NCBI RefSeq assembly: GCF_037038585.1
Contig: NC_092560.1
Span: 60,494,049-60,558,048 of the forward strand
Length of the DNA: 64,000 nucleotides
Reading direction: 5' to 3'
Source of the DNA: Patagioenas fasciata
Lineage: Eukaryota; Chordata; Aves; Columbiformes; Columbidae
In this document: positions 38,101-50,100 of the stretch, piece by piece
Position numbering within the stretch: position 1 is the stretch's first letter
How the letters are laid out: each line of letters begins with the position of its first letter
Notes under the pieces: generated by a model
Told to the model about the DNA's origin: nothing
Database searches by the model: none
The model's input: only the letters and a program-made list of their open reading frames with translations
Program-made: the position numbers and the translations under genes

Positions 38101-41100
38101 AACAGAGCTGCTGTATGGTTGGCACTGGCACCTTATAAATTCATCATCTTTAGGGATTTTAATTACTGTGCAGGTGATGCATACTAAGCTGACATAGTCA
38201 GGTGATCCATGACATCCTTGGAATGCCTCAAGATACTGCAGATGTAAAAATTCGTAGACCTTTCTTCAACCTTACTGTGAGTATCAGAGGCATAATAGCT
38301 CTGCCTGCTCTCAGCACCTCTGACAAGTAGAGAATAATAATAGGTCTCCTTACTGGATGGGTTGTAAACCAGCAGATATTCAGAGCAAATTTCTTAAGTT
38401 CTTTGCTTGGATGAAAGGCTGGGAGGGGAACACTTGGCCGTGGGACCAGTGGCCTGGTATGAAAAAGTATGAAAAATGAAGAGCCTGTTGTTAAAAACCA
38501 CTAATACTTATTTTTTTTAAAGCATATCCTTTGACCATCTTGTTTTACTCTTGATACAGATTGGTTGAAGTATGATGGACAGATTGAGAAAGCAGATGGT
38601 GCAAGCTGGGCATGATTCTCTGTAGTTTGGAGTAACTGTGTGCTGGAGGTGCCAGTGGGAGGGTCTCTGCGTTGTCTATGCCTATAGTGATGAAATGGGG
38701 TAGGAGTGTTGATGGTGTTGTTCACTTGTAGGAGCTGGCAGGGTGCTGACTTTACCTTCTGCTGGAGGCACACAGTTCTCAACAAGTTTGAACACACTTA
38801 AAGTATGATGTAGCTTTTCACTTTTCTTCTATCTTGCTGCTGTCCTGGTTGCTTAGCAGAGCTTGTTACCCCTTCCAGACTTAAATTATAACTGCAAAAC
38901 ATGTCTTTTTTTCCCCTGTGTAACTACTGGCCAAATAATTTAAAAGCTGCTAATGTGAGATTGCTGTGAGTCTGAGGAAGAGTGTGTCCTGCTGCTATGG
39001 CAGCAGGATGTGTTCTGGAATACCTAGGCATGTGAAGATATAGTGTTGATTTCATGCGAACAGTTCTGCCAACCAAGTGTAGGAACAGAAAGGAAGAAGC
39101 AAACATCTCCATTTTCATAAAATAGCTGGGGACCTTGAATTCTTAATAGACAGCAATGACACAGCAACGTACTCTAAGCAGGTTTTCTGCCTTTTCCCCA
39201 GTGTCCTTTCTCCAGTCAAGAACATAAATCAGAACTCTGGAGTCTTGCCTGTCTCTTTAGAAAACTGTGTTATGGGAGTAGAATTTGGTTTGTAGTGGTG
39301 TTAAGGAAAATTGAAATAATCATTAGTATTACTTGGTGAAGTCCATGTTTGACACACTGCCTTTTGGTTTATTTACCAAGGTGAAAATAGAAAGAAAGGA
39401 GGTTGTTCACTGTATCACAAAACAGGGTACGTAAGATTGTAATGAGTTCCTTATTCTGTGAGTCTGCTAATCTATGTATGAAAATAATCAACTAGCCTCA
39501 CTGTCATAAGCTGTGGTGGTCTAAGCCCACAAACAAGACAGTATTTGAATACAGGTTATGAAGTTTATTGGTGGTCTGGAGCATTCTGAAGAATGGATTT
39601 GTCTGACTATGGGCTAAGTACAGGAGAAGATATCTATGCAGAAATTAGAGGTCAAATAAATACTGTGTCTGTTATTTAGGCTTTTATTGCCTAAAGTAAG
39701 CTGAAGAACTAATGAGAAGTAATTCTTGCATGTTTTGGTTGTATATGCTCAGAATGTGGGAAAAAATAGAGATAGTAGATAGTAGAGATAGTGAGAAGAA
39801 CCTGAATTATTTTTATGAACTAGATACTTCTGACTCAGTTCAACTGAGAGGGAATAAAGTTTCTTTAAACCCTTTTTTCTTTTCAGATCCAGCTATGACA
39901 ACACAAGATGCCAATCAGCCTCAGGCAAACTCTTTGACAAAGATGCAGGCTGGACTTAATGAATCATCTGGTAGTTGTTTTATTTCAGTACACCTAAAGC
40001 TATAATATCTTTTCCTAGTGTTACTAAGTTATCATGTAGAGTTTACCTTTCCATGCAAAGCCTCTTGACAAAAGATTTTGATGCTTCAGAAGAAATGGGT
40101 GTAAGTGTATCATCTGGGCCTTTTAAAGCCACTGCAAGAGCTTAAGTGTCATAAGCAGCTCAAAGACCATGGGAAAAGCTATCCAAGTGCCACTTTCATG
40201 GTATTGTGCTTATGTGCCATACAACCAGACAGTGACCATGGAGATTGGACAATTCCCAAACCAGAACCATTGTGGGAAGTTCTGTTCTAAGAGTTATCTG
40301 ATAATTTTTCATATGAGGACTCCTCCTTATGCTTTTATGTTAGTGAGAGATACAATAATGCCCTTGCATCACTGTGCCTGGTAGCTCCCTCCATGTATTT
40401 TTTTTTTTTTAATTATGGATGTGTCAAAACCTTGTGTCATCCCCACACTTTGTCCACCATATTCTGAACCTTAACTGTGGTGTGGTAGGGAGCAGAAAAA
40501 ATGTTCCAGACAGGAGAAGATGCTGGTGACTGTTGATTCCCATCCCTCTTTTATCCATACAGATCAGAGCAGCAGTGTATCAAAGTTCATGTTGATTCAT
40601 ACATATTAAACATGTGCAAGTTATACTTCTACATGAACTCAAGTTTTGACAAGTTATTCTGTCTACAGTGTTGTTGGGAGATGATAATGCTATTTGCCTA
40701 GTGTTCATCTTCAGAGCTTTTTAACCAAATGTATATGAGCACTAGAGGGAGCACAATAACTAATAAATGCAATAATTCTATCCATACATAATCATGTGTA
40801 TGCATGAGTTAAAATACACAAGGTATTCTGTATGATATGACCTCACCTGAGTATTTTCATTTGGTATGTGAATGAGGAAGAAAATCAGTATGATGATCTT
40901 ATTACTGTCCCAGACATTTTAAAGGCTGTCTAGGTTTTTTTGTGGATGGATAATGCTACTGTGTGAACTGATACTGGTGCTTTATGAGTCTATTGTCATA
41001 AGGGAATTTGGTAACAAACCAGGTGATGCATGTAGTAGGCTGACATGAACTCAGGTGATCCAGGACAACCTTGGCATGCTGTCAGGTTTTTTTGTACACA

Positions 41101-44100
41101 CATATGGAGGAAGTTTCCTCAAAACTCCTTCAGCCTTCACATGTTATTTCAGGGGTAAACACTTGGACTATTTTTTTTCTCAGGGAGAGATCAAGGCTTG
41201 CTTGTACTCTTGTTAAGAGGAACAGGCCAGGAGACAGCTTTGTAATTTTTTATTTTTTTACATAAAGAGCCATTTTGGACTAATAGTTGAGGTTGACAAC
41301 ACTACTGTTCAACTAGCAAATTAAGTAGCCTCAAGCTCTGTTCTTCTGTGTTGTCCACCCTAATATACAGGTTTATTGTTACTTTTACTGCTTGAAGCAC
41401 AGGGGCATGTTTGAAGTGTGCAGATGGAAGAAGCCAGGCAAAAGGCTGATTGCCTGTGGCATAGCATTCCTTGTGTTATATGCTGACCTGTAGGTAAATG
41501 CTGCTTTACAGAACAGACGATCAGCTTGGAAGGCATGTGGTACCTCTTGCTTAGAGACTTCAGATGCAAACCCTAGCAGAGACCTCCTTCAGCAAGCCAG
41601 ATTCTCTCAACTGTAGTCAAGAGGCATGCATTTTAGAACTTTACCTCAGCATTCAGTATTTTATGTGGGAAAAGAGAAGGAATAATTGTAGGAAGATCTA
41701 GGCTTTCAAGAGAAACTCTTTCTACAGCACAGTGATCAACTCTGCCACCTGGTGATTCTCTGTAAGAAGACTGAAGTTGTAGCCCACTCTTCTTTTTATC
41801 CTGGCTGTGAGTGGGGACCTTTTCAATTTGTGGACAGAAGAGATAATGAAGCCTCTCTTTACAAAAACTAGAATGATTTTCTCCTATAATGCTGTGTGAT
41901 TAGGCAGATTCAATCCATAATTACTGTTTATATATTTCTGTGATGCATTATAAAATAAATGGCAATAAAATTACTTTGCAAGCACGTGAAGTATAGCTTA
42001 AAACGTTTAAGCTATGGGTGTAGGGAGGGGAAGTCCATTTCTTCTGTTTCAGGACTAATTTGTATGAAAACCAATTTTTTGTAACAGGTTTTGTTTTTTT
42101 CACCTTTCAGAGCCCATGACAACCACATATACTGTCAACTGGCAAAGTCAGGGGAGCCCTTCAGATCATTTGACACTTGGACATGATGCATCTACACATG
42201 GTAAAAGTGATCATGTGTTGTCGTCTAGTTAAGTTGTTAAATTTCAGTTACCCTAAGGTTATACCTTGATGTTTTTAAATAAAGTGGTTACAGAGGATCT
42301 ATGTTGATTGATAACTATCAAGACAAACAGTTTGATAGTTAAAGCTGTATAAAAAGTAACTGGAAACTGAAAAAATTGACAATTGTTATAACAGTATTGA
42401 GTTGACCTTACCTTTAAACATAATTTCTAATGTTTTCTCCCACAGTGTGGTTCAGTTTACTAGGAACTTGCATGCAGATAGTACAACACTAATGAAACAA
42501 TTTTGTGTAGATGTGGAAGGATGATGGCTCTTTAGGTGGGCTGCATCTATTTTTAAATCTTTAACTTATTAATTTGCTTTTTTGCTTTATTCTTGAAAGG
42601 CACAGAGCATGAGAACAAATATAGTGGAGGGAACAGACTGTTCATGCTTACAGTTTCCTGCCTCATAGCTGTATCAAGCTTTGTAGAGCTTTATAAAGAT
42701 AGTCTTTGAATACTGTGCTATCCATAGCCCTACAGAAAAGGGATTTTGCTGGCCACATTAAACCTGTTAAATGAAGTTTTCCCTCACAATAGGAAATGAG
42801 TGTAATTTAGTCAGGTAGATGATGGTCAATATTGATATTCTTTGTGTGTGGAAGGAAATTCCCTACAGTATATCAGGAGTTTTGTGGAGTGGTTAGGGAG
42901 TCTGACCATATTCAGTTGGAGCACAGGGCATTCTTGCCTCCACATTCATTAGAGATGCATCTAGATTAGATAGTCTACCTCCGGCTTTTGAGGTGTGTTG
43001 TCAAATTGTAGTGGCTTTGGGAATGGGAGTGTTTTGTCCTTCTGTTTCTCCTTTATTTTTCTAAAGCTGATTACATTTCCAAGCTCTGCTTAGACATTGA
43101 TGTGGTCCTGTACAGTTCTAGGACCCATCTGTAAGCTTTAGGAGAAGCTGTGTGTATAGGTGACTTTGAATCAGGCTATGAAATAGATAGTTATAACCTT
43201 TTTAGAGTATTGACATTCCCAATTACAACATTACAGTAAAGCTAGAAAACATCTTCTAAAAAGGTATAATTACTGTAATAGTGGCCACACAACACTGCTG
43301 CTTTAAGATTCTGGCTTTTGACATGCAAGATAGATGAAAGGATCCCCATAGTAGTCTTCATTTGGCAAGGTCCTTTTTTCCCCAAAGATTGCTATAAGAG
43401 ACATTTGCAATGATTATAGGATCATAACATATCACTTTGCTTCTCCCCCACAGCCTTATTAGGTCCAGATGTTACCACACAAGTGCTCAAGCAGGCAGGA
43501 CAACTGGACATATCTAATATCACTACTTTGAAGTATGAGATACGCCTACCTGGTAAGTGTGTTATTTTTTCTTCCAGTTATGTTATATTGAATGCCTATG
43601 ATTGCACAGAATCTTCTGTATAAGTTGTAGAAGCGTGTAGGATGACAGCTTCTTGGTGTTGAGACTGAGTGGAGATGCGCACAGTGAAGAGCTCAGTAAA
43701 ATAAAAGATTAATAAGTTTACACCATTGAATATTGTGTTTGAGTAACTATTTTGCACTGGAGGAGGAGATTCTTTTTTATTAAAACCATAAGTAAAAGCA
43801 ACTCATAGCTGTCTATTCCCGTAAGTAAATTCAAGTGACAATTCCTTTGCACTAGTGAATCCATATAAGCTAGGGTACTTGTTAAACAGGAGGTGTTAGT
43901 CAGCTTTGCAGCATTACAGGACGTAAAGCATGGAGAAAAGGCAAGATAAACCTATTCCTAAAGTAGACAAAGTTCCCAATTGTCAAATAAGCATTTACGA
44001 CTAGTTTCTTGGACAACTGGAAAAACTGATCTAACTGAAATCTCTCTCAATAGGAGATTAGAACTCCTTTGCAAAGTATTGTTATGATAGCTTGACATAA

Positions 44101-47100
44101 TTGCTCAGCATTTGTGCTATGTTTTGTTCTATCAGGAAACTTAAGGTACTGTCTGTTTCTTGTTCTGGTATGTGTACTCTTGGTACAGAGATGCCCCAGA
44201 TAGCAGTCTTGCTAGTGGTTAATCTTCAACAGCATAGGGTTTTTGTGTTCCATTTATTTTTAGTGTGGATTTATTTTTAAAATTATATCAAAAGGTACAG
44301 ATTCTATTTTTAACCAGTGTATTTAATCTGACTGTATAACTTTTGTTCTGTGAAATGTTTTGCAACATCACTTTGATCATAAAAAGCCTCAACGAGGTGA
44401 GTTGTGCCAGGCTTATTTGAGTGTAATGGCTCTAATAAATGAGTTGCAGTAAGCAATTTTGCTCTGCTGTGAAGGACTGAAGTGTTGCACTTTTTAAGTT
44501 TAACTGCAGTTCAACAGGTCTGTAATATTTTGGCTGTGACTGGGGGTTCTGGGCATGCTGTTTTGAAGGCTGTAAATGTCTGTTAGACCCAGTGAAGATT
44601 AAAAATCGTGGAGGAGGATCTGGTGTTCTATTTCAGCCAGACCTTGTGGCTTCTTAGTTACAACTTGCATTAGTAAGTCAATGAGCTGTACCTTAAAACT
44701 TCATTTTTTTTTTCTCAGAAAGAATTTGAGCTGTGAAATGCAGCTATATCAAGCACTACAAGGTAGCTCTAGGACTAAGGTGAGGTGTGGAATAAGTTTT
44801 CATGGAGTATTGAGGTGAACTAACCACAGTTGTATTTAGAAGGTATGGAAGAAAAACCCGATTATGAAATAAAGTATCAGTACTGATGCGCACAAAGTCC
44901 AAGGTGTTTTTTTTATAAAAGGCTGTTTATGTGGATCAGAGAAGATGCCAGCTGTTGAAACCTGCCTTTTGAATATGCTTGTTTTATGCTTATGGAGCTT
45001 GTTAAAAGCAAAAAAAGTGACAGGTTCTTCTACTGTATTGAAATGTTTTCACACTGTAATTCTAGTGGCTTGCCACTAGGAAGGCAGAGGCAGCAATAGT
45101 TTGTTTTGAAGATAATTTGGTTTCAAGCTGGGTAGCTGTAGTGCAGAAGGCCAGATCCAGCAGTGTTAAGGTTGTGGATTTTATCAACAACTTCACTAGC
45201 AACAGGACCCTATCTGTAGTCTCACAGTATTGTAGAAATTTGCAGCTGGCTAAACCCTGGATATTTATAGATATTTACAAGTCTAACTTGTTATTATTAA
45301 TATAATTTACTAATATTTTTAATCCAATAAATCCTGGTTTTTTTAGTACCAAATGTGAAGTCAAAAAGTAAGTTCAGACTGAGAACAGACATTTTTCCCC
45401 CTGGTGGGAGCTAAGTGCTTAAGATATTTTGGTTTGGGTTAAATTATGTAGAAGCATGAGGCTAGCTTGCTTTCAGTGAAATGACTATGTAAGTTTCAAT
45501 ATGAGAGCCCTCTAGGAAGTTTACCTATAGAATGGAGCAACTGTGTCATTTTTGTAATGAATGTGTATCATAAGTCAAGGCTTAAGAAAAAAAACTGTGA
45601 AACACTTATTTTTGCAGATTTTTATACCTTAGAAAGTATAACAGCAGCACACTATATCTACCTGTAATCCAGCATATGTAAAACATAATCTTTGAATCTC
45701 TTCTTCCTCCATAATCAAAAAAAGTCTTTCATTAACAATTTTTAAACTACTTTTAGGTATTCATGGTCTTCCTCTGGCAAAACGTATCAGTTTGGACAGA
45801 GCAGCTGAAGTTCAACTTTCATGCAGGTTGAAAGTTAAATATTCTCATTTGAAAATTCTTCAAGTGACTTGGAAGAAGGGAAGTGAAATAATTCCACATA
45901 ATAAAACTGAAAATGGCTGGAGCATCCAGTAAGTAACATTCTTTACAGTTTGAGTTGTAGGTTCTAAGGAGTTGTTACCACATGCATATACACTGCCCAG
46001 TATTAGTCATGTGTGTATTAAAGAGCCAAATATTTAATATATGCCCATAATGAACATCTTGAAGCTACAGGAAAGGAAAAAGGTTGCAGTTACCTTAAAC
46101 CTGGAGAGAGAGCTCCTGTTCTTCCTCTAGTGCTGAAAAAACAAGGTTTTGTTAAGAATATAGAATAAAGACACAGTTCTTTGAGGTCCAGTAACAGTCA
46201 GTGATGTAGTAATGTCAGCCTGAGACTAAGATACCTGAATTTCTGTTTCCACATTCTATTTTCCACCTCAGTGCTGCCTTGCAGAAGTCTGAAAGGCATG
46301 AATGACAAGTGTTTTCTTCCTTCATAGTTAGCAAAGAGAGAAGTTAGCTTTACAGTAAAGTTGTTTTGGATTGTTTTAAAGGTTTTTTTAACTATTTTGA
46401 ACCTCGCAGAGACTCAGGAAATGATGTAGAAAACTTTCTTCAACTGTTACAATTCGCTGTTAGACTTTAGTACATTTACATATTTTTAGTTCTAACCAGG
46501 TAGTCTCCAGTTGATTTTGGTATTGCTTTTGTTTCTTAACAAATAATATTTATATAAAATTTCTATGATTAAAAAATGTGAGAATGTACTGTCGCTTTTC
46601 TGCTACTCCACATACAAGTACGACCATGTAAATAGTTTTCAAAGTGTTTATGAAATGTGTAGTTTGCCAGCAGAGAAGATGCTGGACTTGATTACATTGC
46701 AGCTCTTTAAAACTGCTCTGTGGTGAAGCTATGTTGACTGACTGGCTTTAAGAAGAGCAAACCATTTAAATAATCTCTTCTGAAGTACTATAGAGCACAT
46801 GTTATATAGTTCACTTGACAAACGAATGTCTAATTGGCAACCTGTAGATCATACTGCTTAAAGATGTTTGGCCTTTTGTGAGCAGCAAGGTTGAAAATGA
46901 TATTTATGTTCCCAGATATGCTTGTGCTATTCTGTTTCTACGTTGCACTAAACCTTAATCCTAGCGTTTCAGTGATGCACGTTCTTTGCTCCACTACTAA
47001 TTGCTGCTGGTTTCTTTAGAATGTTTATTAGCAGTCACTGTTAGTTGTAGGACAACTTAAAATAAAAGCAAAAAAGCAAATTGGTGAAACTTGTTTTTGA

Positions 47101-50100
47101 AGATTGATGATCTCGGATGTCAGTAAGCTGGGAAGTTACAGTTGTATTCTGAAAGGTCAACAAGAAATGAGAGCTACGTTTCATTTACAAGGCAAGTAAT
47201 TTTAAATTTTGCTTTACTTCACCATTGAAAGCCTATATTAATATGGTTTCTGGATACTATAGAAATTGCAACTCAATTTCCTAATATGGTCAGGATAAGT
47301 GAGAATAACTATCAAAGGCATTTCTATAGCAAGGAGGGGAGAATAAATTTAAAGCAAAACTAAAAGCCTTATTAAGAAAATCTGCTAATAGCCAAAAGGC
47401 ATATAAGCCTACTTTTTTCACAAAGGAGTAACTGGTTTCTCCCTCACTGTCCCTCCCTATGGCAAGAATGAATACTCACAACTTTCTGGAGGGTGAGAGG
47501 AAAGGATGGTGTCTCAGATAAACTCTTCAAAAAGCAGAGCAAATGACTTTGAGATTTGTCTTACAAGAGGAGCAGTGATTGTCGGAATGGAGGCAGGTTT
47601 TTGGAAGAATTCAGTTGTATTTCTGAAATGCCAACTTATTGCTTTAGTGCCTCTTTCATTCTATAGGGTATAAGAAGAGCTCTTACATTAAAGTTGTTTT
47701 GCTTCATTGGGCAGTATGAGTGCCCTTCTGTTTTGTATTCTGTTCTCCAGTAATGTTGCCCTTAGCAGTAGTTGGTGAAATCCAGTTGAATGGAAGACAT
47801 GTGAAAATGAAATAAATAAAAACTCCTGAGAGCTGTCATCTCTAATGAGAAAAATTTCCTTCTCTGTTCCTACCACCTGAATTTTGCAAAGAAGGCAAGA
47901 ATTTGATCTGTGAAAACTCCACAAACTGTAATATATTAAGATTCTTCCTGAATGCAGGCTTCTAAAAGTTCTAAATTTTCAAATAGCTACCCTAATGTCA
48001 GCTAAACTAACCACCAGGGCTTTGTAGTTCAGTGCTGCAACCTGGCTTTGTTCAGCAGGATATCTGGTCATACAATTTGAGGAGACTCTCTCATGTATGT
48101 TCGGGTCTTGAACAGTGATGTTGCTATCTGCTTTCAAACCTTCAGCCAAGGGAGACTAGGTTACAATATTGAAGAAAGACAAAATTGTAGTTTATTTGGA
48201 CCTTTTAATCTCTAAAAATGCTTAGATATTTTTCTTGTCAGTGTATGGGTAAGGTTTAATTGAATGGCTACCTAAGTCTGTTTAGATTAAAGACAAGGGA
48301 GACCTTATTCTTTTGAAAGTATACAATAACTATTTCAGTAAGGGCAGGAATGACTCAATAGGGAAGTCATCTTTTCCAGAACAGTGCATAGGACTGGTTG
48401 ATTTATTACAAGATGTGAGAATTACTTCACAATGGTTGAATGCTGCCACTTGTGATGCCACAAAACTTGCCTTGACACTTCTTAAGATTAGTGCAAGAGT
48501 GAAGGAAATTGGAAAAAGTCCTTGAATCTTCTAGTCAACAATGCAGAGAGAACAATTCTCAAACTGGAAGATGAGTAATGTGTTGGTATATACTCAGTGG
48601 ATAAAGAAATCACTGCTGTAAGAAACTGCAGTAGCCTTTTCCACTAGGCAGGTATTATTGAATGTGTTGCTTTTTCCTTCCCTTTCCCCCATCCTGACTT
48701 GATATAACCCTGCAGATATTTAGGAGTTAAGCTTTTACTTGCTACTCCTTAAAAGGATAGTGTTTAATGTTTAGAACAAATATATATGAAGTGAGAAGAC
48801 TGTGCTAGGTATGAGGCTGGATTGATATATGGTGCAGCAAATTCTGAGGTTGTAAGCAGTATTCTTCTTAGCAACAAGGTTTTATGTATATTTCTGGAAT
48901 GGAATTTTTGTTGTAATACTCACAAGAAGTGAACTTTTTGGGACAATTAATTTGTGCTCAGCTAGTAAAAGAGGAGAGGGAACAAGAACAATCTTAGTTT
49001 ATACCAAATGGTTCCATGATAACTGCTGAAAGCAAGTTCTTGGCCTATTTGGTCTAGTATGACCAATATAATTTGAAAGACATACTAGATCTGTACTTAC
49101 AAGACAGAGCAATGAAACTTGAAATAAAACTTAATAGATCTGAGGAAGACATGCTGGTAAACATCCTGATGAAGAGGTAAGGGGAAATAACATACTCTGT
49201 CATGATATTATTTGCTTACCTCTAACTCTGTCTGTGGGATGCCTCAATATATTCAACAGCCTCTTTTGGGCTTTTGCTCTTGGAAGGCTGTGGAGCATCT
49301 GCAGTTATAATGGCTGGGACAAGTACCTCTGAAGTTATCATCTGAAGTCTTGTTTCTTGTGGCCATGTTCTGTCCCTAGCAAGTTTGGACCAAAAGTCCT
49401 TTTTATTGGCATGCACCTGAAAGTCATTACTTCAGCTGAAAAAATATTTCTTATTAGCAAGCTCCCTCAATCTGCAGTTTTGTCTTAATTACAAAAAAAG
49501 TTCTCTGCATACACAACTTGCCAGATACCATTATGGCAGAAATAGACTTCTATTAGTTTCTGCAGATTAAGTGAAATTGCAGAAAAATTACTATGTTTTC
49601 CAGTGCACTGGAACTGAAGCATGTAGCTTACATCTGTCAAGAAGGGAAAGGGGAAATGGGCAAGAGGAGAAGTCAGTCTGATTTTTTTTTTTACTTGGTT
49701 TTCAGTATTAATTGGCAATTTTTAAATTCATACAGCAACTGAGAATAGAATTCTTGTAGTCTTCTACACAAATTCTGTATATGGAATATCAACCTGAAAT
49801 GACTTTTCATTTAGACTATGAATGATAGAATCACTCGAGTTTAAGGGAAAGGAAATAAATGGACTACTCTAAATGCATACCTACATATATTTATCTTGAT
49901 GAACTCTTTTCTACTTGTTCTTAGCACCAAAAATTGAAGCAAGAGAAAAACCCATAATCAGTTATAAAGGAGATATGACCATACTGATCTGTGAAATTTC
50001 TGAGTACACTCCTGTTGCTTGGACCTGGTATAGGACCAACGGAAGTGAACAGGTAAGGTTTCCATCTGTTAGCCAAGCAAAACCATGTTGCAAAAAAACA

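Noticed and set aside
47192-47200. GT donor at 47197 for EMB exon 6
   Set aside because: It would join exon 7 out of frame and meet TGA within five codons, while the GC donor at 47192 preserves the Ig-domain reading frame.
49820-49850. GATAGAATCACTCGAGT-like sequence resembling a CR1 tail
   Set aside because: Only a short partial match, without the conserved GGAAGGGACC block; too weak to call.
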